DNA from: Tilletiopsis washingtonensis
Lineage: Eukaryota; Basidiomycota; Exobasidiomycetes; Entylomatales
Assembly (NCBI RefSeq): GCF_003144115.1
Contig: NW_020312019.1
Location: 346,438-410,437, forward strand
Direction: 5' to 3'
Length of the DNA: 64,000 nt
The notes under the pieces were generated by a model that worked only from the letters and a program-made list of their open reading frames with translations, was not told the DNA's origin and searched no databases. How positions within the stretch are numbered: the stretch's first letter is position 1; every line of letters begins with the position of its first letter. This document shows positions 21,501 through 33,093 of this stretch, in pieces. A program made the position numbers and the translations under genes.

Positions 21501-24500
21501 TCAAGAGCGAGAGGGAGAAGGCTGCAGCTGCGCACTCCGCGCACTCCAGCGCTGCCTCGACGCTCGAGGAGAAGCTGCGCGCACTCGATGCCTCGCTGGC
21601 CGAGAGCCGCTCGGCTCACACCAGCGCCGAAGAACGAGCGTCTGGGCTCACTGCCAGCTTGTCGGCGCTGCAGTCGGAGCGCGACTCGCTGCACGAGGCG
21701 AGAGACGCGGCGACGGCACAAGTCGAGAAGCACGAAGGCTCGCTCAAGGAGGCTGCTCAGCGCGAGGATGCCTTGCAAATCGAGTTGAGCACCGTCCGCA
21801 CACGCGGCGAGGGGCTTTCGGCCTCCTTGTCTCAGGCTCGAGACGAGCTCGACAGCATCAAGGGCGAGCTGCAGCAAGTGTCGACGAAGCGCGACGAGCT
21901 GTCTGCTTCGCTCGAGAGCGTCGAGGGCGCGCGTGACGGCCTCAACATCAAGCTCAAGCGCACGGAACGGCGAGCAGAGGGCCTGGAGTCTGAGCTTGCC
22001 GCCGCAAACACGGCGCGCGAAGAGCAGGACAGGCTGCTCGAGGCCGAGAAGCAGTCGCATTCGCAGGCGCGCGAACTTGCAGAACGGAACGCAGGCGAGC
22101 GGGATGAGCTGCGCACGCAGCTTGAGCAAGAAAGTGCACAGCTTCGCGACACTCGAGCGCGCGCCGAGGCACTGCAGGCAGAGCGCGATGGCCTCGCAAA
22201 TGACTTGCGCTCGTCGCGCTCACTCCACGAGGAGGAGCAGAAGCGGGCCGAGACGCTCGACCGCGACTTGCAAGACACACGAAAAGCGCTCGACGAGCAG
22301 AAGTCATCCACATCGGCACGCGAAGCAGAGCTCGAGGACGCCCGGACACGTGGCGTCGACCTCGAGTCTCGGCTGGCGCAACTGAGCAAGGAGCACGAGG
22401 AACGCGTTGAGAAGCTCACTGCCGATCTCGAGTCTTCTTCTTCAGCGCGAGACGGCCACGCAAGGCGCGTCGAGGAGCTCACTGCATCGCTGCAGACGTC
22501 CGAGGCCGCCGTCGCGCAGCTGCGCGAGGACACGAGCGCAGGTGCCGTTCGCGAGCGCGAGCTTGCTGCTTCCCTGACGGACGCCAAGGAGCGTATCGCA
22601 TCCGTCGAGAAGGAGCGCGACGGCGGGCAAGCCAGCATTGCCGAGCTGAGAGCCGCCGTCGACGCTGCGGATGCGAAGGCTGTCGAGCTCAATCGGAGCA
22701 TCTCAGACCTGCGCGCCGAGCTCTCGTCGAGCGAACAGCGGCACGCTGCCGGGCAGACGCGCATCAGCGAGCTGGAGCGTGCCGGCGAAGAAGCGGCTGT
22801 TGCTGCTGCCGCCGCGGCCGCATCTATTGCTGCACTGGAAAAGAGCGGCGCCAAGGACCGCCGCGCCGTCATTGAGGCCAAGTCGACGGGCAAGGCCCAT
22901 GCCAAGCGCGCCGACGAGGCGGAAAGCACGGTCAAGAGCCTGCGGGAGGAGCTAGCCACAACGAGCGCGACGCTAGTCGAGCGCGAAACCGACTTGTCCG
23001 CTTCCCGAGACGCCCTCGCTGTCAAGAGCCAGGAGCTCGAGACGGCGCTTTCGGAGGCGGCAGCTAGCCGCAACACGGCCGAGGCTCGTCAGGCAGAACT
23101 CGAAGGCAGCCTCAGCAAGACGAGCGACGAGCTGCGCACCATGACAGCTGCTCGCAACGGCCTCTCCGACGAGCTGGACTCGATCAAGTCCGACCTCAGC
23201 TCGACGCGTGCAGAGCTGCACTCCGTCACTGCGGCGCGCGATGGGCTCTCTGCCGACCTCACCTCCGCCCGAGCCGACATCGATGGGCTCTCTGCCGACC
23301 TCACCTCCGCCCGATCCGACATCGAAGGGCACGTCAGACGCAGCAAAGGGCTGGAGGACGACCTGGCCTCTGCACGAGAGCATCTCGAGAGCGAGAAGAC
23401 AGAGCATGCCGCTCGCCGCGACGCCCACGCCGCGACAGATGCCGAGCTCAGCTTGGCGCGCACCGAGCTCGAGGCTCGAGCTGCTACGATCGCTTCGCAC
23501 ATTGCGGCGCACGACTCGACGAGTGCGGCGCTGAACCGCCTGCGAGGGGAGCATGTTGAGCTTGAACGACGTCTCGAGTCGACGCAGACGGAGCTGCGCG
23601 AGGCTGTGCAAAAGGACCAGGACCAACGAGAGCAGGCTAGGCTGGCAGAGGCGGCGTTGCAGAGCCGTCTCTCTGCTGCCGAGGCTGCGACGAAGGACGT
23701 TCAGGCCAAGGCGGATCGCGACGTTCAGGCTTTGGAAGACGACCTGGCCAGCACTCGAAGCAGCGCTGAATCGGCTCAGCGAGACTCAGACTCGCAGCTC
23801 GAGAAGCTGCGCTCCGACATTGCAGAGGCCGAGTCGAGTGCCCGAGACGCTGCTGCTCGAGCAGCGGACGCGCTCGACGCCTTGCGACGGGAGATGGAGG
23901 CAGGCCAGGCTGCAGCGGCGCGGCTCGCCGAGGAGGCCGCTGCTGCTTCCGCCGCTGCTCTCGCGTCTGCACGGCTCGAGGCCCGTCAGCAAGCCGACGC
24001 CGCCGCGGCCGAGCTGTCGGCCAGCCGCGCTGCGGCCGAAAGGGACGGCGCTGCAGCGGCCGAGCGGCTCGACGAGGCCGAGCGGGTGCGTGTGGAGCTG
24101 GAAGAGCAGGTCGATGAGCTGCGCGACGAGCTGTCGGACGTCAGAGAGGCGTCCGAGGCCGAGGCGAGGCGGCTTCGAGCAGAACTGGAAGACACCACGT
24201 CGCGCGCCTCGACACAGCTCGAGGAGGCTCAGGCTGCCGCTGCAAGTGCGGCCGACGAGGCACGTCGGCGCATCAAGAGCGAGCAAGAGGGCCATGCGAC
24301 GACGCGCAAGAGCCTGCAAGAGGCGCACAAGCGCGCCGAGGAGACGATCTTCAGCACCGCCGACCAGCTGCGCGCGCTGCGAGGCGACCTGGAGCAGACG
24401 GAGCAGCGCGCCAGTGCGGCCGAGGCGCGCGTCGACGAGCTGGAAGAGGCGCTCGGCAGCGCGCGCACGGCGGACAACAAGACGCTCTTTGACCAGGCCT

Positions 24501-25102
24501 TTGTGGACGGCCTGGTGCAGCAGCACGAGCTGGACATGTCGGCGACGCGCAGCGCCATCCGCAAGCTCGAGGCGGGCGTGTACGAGGAGACGGACCGCGC
24601 CAACCGCGCGCTGCGCCGCGTCGCCGAGCTGCAAGAGGGCCTCTTTGCCGCTGGGCTCGAGGCGCCGCCGCCCGTCGCCTCGTGGATGCGGCAAGCGCCC
24701 TTGCCGCGCGAGCCGGCAGCCGCATCGAGCGTGGCCTCGTCACTGGCGAGCGAACGCGCTCCGCAGCTGCACAACGTGCCGCGCATGCAAGTCGTCGCTG
24801 CGCCGCCCGTGGTCGATGATGAGGATCAGTCGGACGAGCTCGGCTCCTCAACGCCGGCACTCAGTCTCTCGCCGCCGCCGAGAGGTCCGGCACGCGGCGG
24901 AGCGAGCAACGACGGCGGCGGCAGCCGTGCCTCGACGCCCGCCGCATCGGACGGCGCCACAAGCGCGGCGCCGTCGGCTGCAGCCTCTGTCAGTGAGGCG
25001 CCAGAGGAGCGCGACGGCGCAGAGAAGGCGGCGGCGCTGAGCGATGCGCGGCGCAAGGCCCTGCTCAAGGCTGCACGCAAGAGCCGCGAGGCTCGAGGCT
25101 GA
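18528..25102 (+). CDS. Giant coiled-coil protein, golgin-like
   Basis: Two exons (18528-19343, 19415-25102) encode 2167 residues. Residues 1-40 are a basic Ala/Lys helix ([17 protein letters not shown]), resembling the N-terminus of golgins of the GM130 type. About 40-220 is a disordered Ala/Pro/Ser region. From about 225 to about 2015 the sequence is nearly unbroken coiled coil built of Ala/Glu/Ser/Arg/Leu heptads, many with the pattern [13 protein letters not shown]-terminal conserved-looking segment ([18 protein letters not shown]) precedes a disordered acidic tail. A long rod with a short conserved head suggests a tether or scaffold at the Golgi, spindle pole or cell cortex. The assignment to golgins is inference; myosin-tail-like similarity would be expected from composition alone. 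Confidence 0.9.
23240..23323 (+). repeat. Tandem 42-bp duplication inside the coiled-coil gene
   Basis: Two adjacent 42-nt units (23240-23281 and 23282-23323), identical except for one base, each encode 14 residues (about two heptads: [14 protein letters not shown]). The near identity against a diverged background indicates a recent in-frame duplication that preserves the heptad register. Confidence 0.9.
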
Positions 25103-25415
25103 GTCAGCCCCACGTCAGCCGAGCCGCAGGAATGCGCTGCGCGCAAGGTCTCCAGCACGTCCTCTCTCGCTGCTGGCTCGTTCACATCCTTCTCCTCCAT
25201 TCCACTCCTTGCACCTCTGCCTCTTTCGCTTGCATGCCTGCCCCTCTATGCATGCGCCTCAAGTCTGTACTTTAGCTCCGTGAGATGACATAGACGCGAC
25301 TTTGATCGTTGGTTGTAGGCTACACGAGCAGGCGCGCCGTGCATAATGCGCCTGCGGTGGACGGATGGGATGCAAGGGAACAGACCAGGCGCTGGCGGTA
25401 GTCCAGGCTCGCCCT
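25103..25415. other. Convergent 3' region
   Basis: 313 nt between the stop codons of the coiled-coil gene and the U1A-like gene; pyrimidine-rich at 25180-25250. No gene seen. Confidence 0.5.
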
Positions 25416-26749
25416 CTAGCGCGCAAACGTGACCTTGAGCCGCTCGCCCGCGCCAAACTCGTGGCCATTGAGCGCGTCCTTTGCGACGGCGCTCGAGGCC
25501 GAGTCGGCAAACTCTGCGAATGCAACGGGCCGCCCTGGGATGAGACGCACGTCGGTGAAGCCTGCGTATCTGTGTGCAAGAAGCCGCAAGGGGCAAAAGG
25601 TGGTCAGCCTGACGTCGCGCGAGCACAGGGAACACTTGCGGCAGCCCCATCGGCGCAGCTCGAAGGCAAGGACGTACCCTTGGAACAGCTTCTCCAGATC
25701 CTCGCGCCCCACATTGCCCGGCACGTTCTGCAGGAAGAGAATGGGGTTCGGCGGCAGATATTCGTCTGGCATCTGCGGCTCCTGGCGCTTGCTTGCCGCC
25801 GGCACGGGCACGGCGGCTGCGGCCTCTGCGCCCTCTTCGCCGCCCTCTGCCGCGGCCTTTGCAGCGGCCTTGGCGGCGAGCACCTTTGCGAACATCTTGC
25901 GCCGCAGCGGGTTGTTGCGCCGCGTCTTGCGCTTCTGCTCCAGCCGCGCGGCCTTGTGTGCGGCGACTTGCGGCGTGTCGACGCCGCCGGCTTCGTCGGC
26001 GACGACGGCGTCGGAGCGCGAACGGGCGTAGTCGAGTTGCTGTGTTTTAGAGGCGCAAGCGCAAGGCCCGCGTCAGTATTGAGGGAACGTCGAGGGGCAA
26101 GACAAGCTCGCGCAGATGGGACTGGCCGAATACATTGCTGTGTGCGATGCAAACTGCGTGGCCGGGCCGCGAGATGGGAGAGAAGCTTCCCTCGCGTGGG
26201 CTTGCCCGAGCTCCGAAAGCCACCTCTCTCCCTACATCCCACCACTGCCTCCTCAAGGGCCTCTCTCTCCCTTCATCCCAGCCCTGCCTGCCTCAAGCAC
26301 CTCTATCTTCCTCGTCCCACCCCTGAACCTCGCTCCCTGCACTTCAGACGCGCTCCACTCACCATGGGCTTGCCATACAGCGGGAAGCCGGCGACTTCGG
26401 CCTTTGCCTTGGTCGCCGCGTCCTGCTCCTTGAAGGCGACGAAGGCCTGGCCACGCATGCGCACGTTGCGGTGTGCCGTGACGGAGAGCACCTCTCCATA
26501 CGTGCCAAACAGGCCGAGCAGGCTCTGCTTGAGCACGTCGAGCTTGACCTTCTGGTTCAGGTTGGTAAGGTAGAGGGTGCGGTTGGCGGCGCGTGCGTCG
26601 TCGGCAGAGGAGGCGTCGCCTGCGGGCTTGGCGTCGGCGGAGGAGGCAGGGCCCGCAGCGCCCTCGGCCTTGACGGCGGCATCGGCGCCAGACTCGGCCT
26701 TGACGGCAGAGGTGGAGGCGTCGGCCATGAGGGAGTCGGCGGCAGACAT
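25416..26749 (-). CDS. U1 snRNP A / U2 snRNP B''-type two-RRM protein
   Basis: Three exons on the minus strand (26749-26363, 26039-25678, 25569-25416) encode 300 residues. After an Ala/Lys/Ser-rich leader of about 50 residues, RRM1 has RNP2 LYLTNL and the U1A-specific RNP1 RMRGQAFVAF, then PLYGKPMQLDYARSRSD. A basic linker (KRKTRRNNPLRRK) and an Ala-rich helix lead to RRM2 (ILFLQNVPGNVGREDLEKLF ... VAFAEFAD), ending at VTFAR, exactly as U1A and U2B'' do. It binds a hairpin of U1 and/or U2 snRNA in the spliceosome; fungi often use one protein for both. It is head-to-head with cwc25, another splicing factor, across 280 nt. Confidence 0.95.
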
Positions 26750-27029
26750 GGCTGGCCGGAAGCGGGTGGAGCGGGAGAGGAAGATGGCCGGTGCGGAGGC
26801 AGCACGACGTGGTCGAGCTGGCTCTGGCAGGGCGCGAGAGCGACGCCCGCGCCGCGCCTGGCGCGTCGAGGGGCAAGTAGGCGTGGGCGCACGCCGCTGC
26901 TCCACTTGCTACGCTACGTCTCTCTCTCTCTCCACCACAACCCTCCAACGCAGCCGCACGCCGCTGCTTCCAACTGCCTTCACACACAACACTCCTCCCT
27001 CTTCGCACGCCAGCGCGGCTCTCGGCATC
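26750..27029. promoter_or_regulatory. Bidirectional promoter of two splicing-factor genes
   Basis: 280 nt separate the start codons of the U1A-like gene (minus) and cwc25 (plus). A CT-rich run at 26916-26934 lies on the cwc25 side. No TATA box is visible. The short distance implies a shared regulatory region. Confidence 0.55.
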
Positions 27030-28594
27030 ATGGGTGGCGGGTGCGTGTGCCGATGCGACTGCCTCCTCTCTTGATCCGCGCACTGACACTTGGCGCCCGC
27101 GCAGCGATCTCAACATGAAGAAGTCGTGGCATCCCCTGCTGCACACCAACCGCGAGAAGGTGTGGAAGCAGGAAAAGGCCGCGCTTGAGGAGCGGCGCAA
27201 GGTCGAGGAGCTGCGCCGCGAGCGCGACCAGGAGCGCGAGATGCAGGAGCTGCAGCGCATCCAGGAGGCGGCGGGAGGCAAGAAGCGCAGCGAGAAGCTC
27301 GAGTGGATGTATGCCACGCCGGCGACGGGCGCAGGTCCGAGCGCCAACGAGCTCGAGGACTACCTGCTGGGCAAGAAGCGCATCGACAAGCTGCTGCAGC
27401 AGGACGAGACGGCAAAGGTGAGTCTGCTGCGCCGCCTTCAGGCCGCCTGTGCGGCAGCTAGCTGACGAGCCATCGTTCCGATGCCAGGTCTCGGCAAGCG
27501 ACACCACCGGCCCCATCGCGCAGCAAAACGCCAATACGGCGCGCGACCTGGCGGCAAAGGTGCGCCAGGATCCGATGATGGCCATCAAGGCGCAAGAAGC
27601 GGCGGCGTATCAGGCGCTGCTGAAGGATCCGGCGCGCCTCAAGGCACTGAGAGCACAGCGCGAGAGGGAGCAAGGCGGCGGCAAGGAAGAGACAAAGGAG
27701 GAGAGAAGACGGAGAAAGGAGGAGAAGAGGAGAAGACGGGAGGAGGAGAAGTATGGCTCTTCCTCTTCGCGCCCTCGCGAGGGTGCATCGTCGTCGCGCC
27801 ATGACGACCGCAGCGAGCGCAACGAACGACACTCGTACTCACGCCGAGACGACTACGAATCCGAGCGCGATCGCCACGCGCGTCGTAGCGGCGACAGCGA
27901 GCGTGGCGAGTCCACGTCGCGCCGGCGCGACTCGCGCGAGTACTCTCCTTCGCGCACCGCCCGTCGCTCGCCGTCGCCCGCGCGCTATCGCAGCGAGGAG
28001 CGCCAACGAGAGCGCTCGCCTGCACGTCGGCACTACAATGATGAACGCGAGCTTTCTCGACACTCTCCGCCCCCTCGTCGCCACGACGACGAGCGCCGCG
28101 CTGCGCCGCCGCCGCCGCCGCGCGAGGGGCGCGAGGAGCGCTACGCCGGCAATAGCAGCAGTGGCTATGCTGCGCACGGCGGCGGCCACAACAACGGCTA
28201 CCACAATGGTGGCCGCGCTGCTGCCTACGCTCCTCGCGGCGGCGGCGCACACGTCGAGCGTCGGGCCTACGTCGCGCCGGCGCCTGCAACCCGTGTACAA
28301 GACAGCGCCGCCGAGCGCGAGGCCAAACTGGCCGCCATGGCGTCGAACGCGACGGCGCTGTCGGCGGAGCGCAGTGCCTACCTGGCGCGCGTCGAGGCCG
28401 AAGAGTCGGCCGAGGCGGCGCACGAAGAGGCGCTGCGCGCCAAGCTGGCGGCGCAGCGAGGCAAGAGCGGCGAGGGCAAGGGCAGCTTCTTGATGGCGCA
28501 GCAGCGCAGGACCTTTGGCGTCGACGGCGAGGCGGATCTGGGAGAGAGGATGAAGAGAGGCAGAGAGGGACTGCAGCGCATGGCGGCGGACTAG
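27030..28594 (+). CDS. cwc25: Pre-mRNA-splicing factor Cwc25
   Basis: Three exons (27030-27040, 27105-27417, 27488-28594) encode 476 residues. The 11-nt first exon gives MGG; the spliced start [16 protein letters not shown] is the Cwc25/CIR_N signature, followed by [18 protein letters not shown] and a WMYATP motif. The middle is strongly charged with RS, RD and RE dipeptides and Tyr/Gly stretches. The C-terminus ends in a conserved-looking block ([20 protein letters not shown]). In yeast Cwc25 joins the activated spliceosome after Prp2 and promotes the first transesterification. The long RS-like insert makes this protein larger than yeast Cwc25 (about 180 residues), as expected for intron-rich fungi. 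It shares a promoter with a U1A-like gene. Confidence 0.96.
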
Positions 28595-28924
28595 GCAGCG
28601 AGCAGAGAGACCCTCAAGCATGGCGAGGGAAAGGGAGGAAAAGGAGTGGGGAGGGGGGAGCAATGTCACACGTGTCTAGCGCATCTCTCTGTCCCGAGCG
28701 AGTGTGCAGTCTGAGTCTCGATGGGTTGGGTGAGTGCTGTGTCATTTCGCTGTGCGACGTGTCGCTTTTGGGGGGCTGGCTTGCGCACGATGGTGCGTGG
28801 GCGATATCTAAGTGCGTCTATGATGCGAAGGAGGGCGGCATGGATGAGAGGGGTATGAGATGGGTCGATGCGAGGTGAAGCTGGCGCACAGAGAGGCAAA
28901 ATGGGGGCAATGGAGGGACGGTGC
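28595..28924. other. Convergent 3' region
   Basis: 330 nt between cwc25 and the MFS gene. Purine-rich near 28620-28655. No gene seen. Confidence 0.5.
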
Positions 28925-30622
28925 TCAAGGCTGCACAGCAAAGCTGCTCCGTTGCCGCAGCCGAGCTCCGTAGAGGAAGAAGAGCGGCGGCAGTGTGCAA
29001 AGCGCGCCTGCGATGCCCGTCAGGAGCAGCATGCTGGTGCGCACAGTGAGGGCTTCAAACATTGGCTGTTGGGTGGTGTGCAAGCACCGTCTTTGCGTCA
29101 GTATAGCTGGTGGCAAGCGTAGTGAGGCGGGTGGAATAGGGCGAAGGCAAAACGCACCTTGGCGAGCAGAGGCATGACGGCGCCCAGCACTCCGCGCAGT
29201 GCGGCGTTGGCAGCGAGTGCCGAGGCGGAATGGGCAGCGTACACATCGACGCTCCAGCAGAGAGAGGAGAGCAGGACCAGGAGAAATCCAGCGCCTGTCA
29301 GCAGCCCAGAGGCCAGCAGTGGGCTCGCGGCCGCCAGGCTAGCCGGCATCGGGGCAGTCGAGGAGGAGGAGGAGGGGATGCTGAGACTGAACAACAGCAG
29401 TCCGGCGGCGAACAGCACCGCGCCGAGCCCGAGGGGCAGCAGACGATCTTCGGGCACGCAAGCGCCGGCGCAGCGCCGACGATGCAGCCGCGGCACGAAC
29501 AGCAGATGCAAGAGCACGCCGAGGAGCAGGCCGAGGAGCACGGGGAGCAGCGCGAGGCTGGATGCGAGAGGTGTCCAGTGCAAAGAGGCGAAGACCCGAG
29601 GATAGGCGCCGAAAAGGAGGTAGAGGAGCGAGAAGACGAAGGCGACGCTGGGGTTCGTGTGGATCGTCAGTCAGGGCTCGAAGGAAAGAAGAGGGCGGGA
29701 CGTACTAGATCGAGAGGAGCGCCAACATCAATTCGCGCGCGAGCATGACGAGCGGCCTGGCCAGATAGACGTGTACGAGACGCTTGACGTCGGTGTGCAC
29801 CAGATCGGCCGGCGCATGCCAAGCCCACTCGCCCGTTTCGATGCGCAAGGCGCATGCCTGGCGCTGCAGCAGTGTGCCTTCGTGCGTCTCGCGCAGTGCG
29901 CATGCCAGCAGCAGCGCCACGCCGGCGCCGAAGAGCACGCATGCCCAGCCTGCGCTGCGCCAGTCGGAGAGAGGGAGGAGAAGCGAGACGAACGTGGGCG
30001 AGACGATGGCGCCGGAAAAGGAAAAGAGGAGCATGCATGCCAAGGGCCACGTGGTGGCGTAGGCGCCGCCCCAAATGTCGACGAGCGAGGCGCCGCCTAC
30101 AGAGACGGGCGTGGCTCCCAGCAGACCTTGCAGGAAGCGAGCTGCGAGAAAGACGGGGAAATGCAGCGTCGTGGTGGCCATAAGGCCAAAGAAGACACTG
30201 GCCAGCGGCGGCAGCACGAGCAGCTTCTTGCGGCCTTGCGTCTCGGACAGGGCAGAGCCAAGCACGGGACCGATGGCGAGACCCAAGATGAAGAGACTCG
30301 TGGCGAGAATGCCGACTTGGGGCGAGACGTGGAAGGAGGAAGAGAGGGAATGCAAGGCGAGGCCGCCGGAGAAGAGAGAGGAGCCGAACGAGGCGGGCAC
30401 GGCGGCGAGACAGATGAGGAGCGATTGCAAGAGGCGTTGCGTGAGGGACCAGGTGGCGGGTGAGAGAAGAGAGGGCGGATGGAGCGTGTAGGAGGGCGTG
30501 ACTTTCTCATCGATGACGGCGCCGTCTTTGGCGAGGTGCAGCTCGGAGGAGGCACGCCGAGACGTGGCGGTGGAAGAGGACGGTGTTGTCTGTGCACTGC
30601 ACGAGGCCATCGCGGACGACAT
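28925..30622 (-). CDS. MFS transporter, DHA1 (drug:H+ antiporter)-like
   Basis: Three exons on the minus strand (30622-29706, 29647-29158, 29065-28925) encode 515 residues. About 60 cytosolic Ser/Thr-rich residues precede 12 predicted membrane helices in two halves. The first half has LGLAIGPVLGSALSETQGRKK, matching the MFS loop 2-3 motif and the GPxxG element, then ARFLQGLLGATPVSVGGASLVDIW, typical of the DHA1/polyamine-antifungal group. The central loop is Arg-rich (LVHVYLARPLVML). The second half is Leu-rich and Ser-rich with less clear motifs. It probably exports small organic molecules across the plasma membrane; substrate unknown. Phases 2 and 0 close cleanly; intron 2 ends in an AACAG acceptor. 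Confidence 0.88.
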
Positions 30623-32096
30623 GCTGGTGTTGAGGTGAATCGAGGGAGAAGGATGATGAGCAAGTGCAGGGATGGGTGCAGAGCGAAGGAGGAAGAGTCA
30701 GAGTAGCGAGAGAGAGAGAGAGAGCAGGGCCCTGCCTATCTGGCCTCGTGCAGCAAGCTGACTCGCTGACCCTCTTCCTCTCTCTTCTCGACGATCGCTT
30801 CCAAGCCACATACCACATCTCTCTCCTCTCTCGTCTTTCACTCGCTGCGCGCCGTGTGCGCCGCATGCCCGTGCCTGCCAAACGTGCCTATCGCCCCCTG
30901 GGCGCGCCCATGGAGCTCGCGGCCGCGCTCAGCGCAGGCGGCACGGAGAGCGCACCGCGGCGCAGCGTCCGCCTCTTCCGCGCTTGCCGTCCAGCCAAGC
31001 CGTGTGTTCCCACGCGTTGAGGGCGAGACGGAAGTGCGGCCGCGGCGCAGGCGCGACTTCAAGAATCGACTTCAAGGCGCGCTAGATTTACGAATTTGAC
31101 GAGAGGGAAGAGGAGGGAGCAAGAAGACGAAGCCGCCGCGGAGAGAGGTCCGTGAGCGGCGTGGCTCCATCTGCAGCATCGTGCGTCTGCCCTGCACCTG
31201 TGTCGCCGACGGAGGGCGTGACTCGACGGCTCCTGGCCGCTGCTTGCTGCATGCGCTGTGGCCGAAGCGCTTGTATGGCATGCCCTCATGGCTGCTCGCA
31301 CTAGACTGGCGCTGCACGCAACGGCGTCGTCCATTTGCCTTGGCTGCTCGCAAAGGCGCAGCAAAAAGTTCCCGAGGCGACACTCTACAAAGCACCGCAA
31401 TGCCACATCCACACCCCACACACGCGCGCGGAGGGGCCGAGAGGGAAACAGGGGACGTAGTAATGGTGAGATGAGAGGTAGCATAGAACAGGTCGTTTGG
31501 GGGGGGGGGGGCAACCGAGAGAGAGGGGGGGACGAGCGGGCGCGAAGCGACAACAGAGAGAGGGACAGGCGCGCGGTGGCACAGGTGGAGAGAGAGGGAG
31601 AGTGGAGGTGGGCAGCGAAGGGAGAGAGGGAGACGTGTGTGCAGTGAGGGAAGCGGACGCTTGAGCAGCGACGCGGCAGACGGCGGCGAGCAGTGCAGAG
31701 GCGCCGAAGCTTGCGGTGCCGCTCCTGCACCCTCACTCTTTCTCTTCCTTCCGTGCCGAGCATGCTGGAGGAGCGAGGCGAGAGAGACGTGAGCGATGCG
31801 TCGTAGATCCCCAGTGGAGGTGGTGAGGTGGATGATCGGGTATGCTGGAGGGAGTGTCGGGTGCCGAGGGCGAGGAGGGCGGACGCGGCAGAGCAAGCGC
31901 AGAGCGAGACAGCGCGAGAGGCTGCAAGCAGGGCCGGAGCAGCGCAGAGCACTGCGCAGAGCCGAGCGATTGATTCAGCTCCGCCCGCTCCTCCCTCAGC
32001 AGCTCCGCATCTCAAAGCGTCCGCATCGCCTCCATGCAGGAGCTCCCGCCGCGCTTGCTCCTCGTCCGCCCGCGTGGTGCTAGAGGGTCGCACCGT
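30623..32096. other. Intergenic region with G13 run
   Basis: 1.47 kb between two minus-strand genes, so it is the MFS promoter plus the rac1 3' region. It contains GA-rich stretches (30708-30725, 31540-31640) and a G13 homopolymer (31499-31511). A 51-codon frame at 30865-31020 is Arg-rich and has no family support. Confidence 0.5.

Positions 32097-33093
<997 letters not shown>

Noticed and set aside
30865-31020. 51-codon frame MPVPAKRAYRPLGAP...
   Set aside because: A pyrimidine-rich leader precedes it, but there is no family match, no splice continuation I could support, and the composition is Arg-rich like other shadows.
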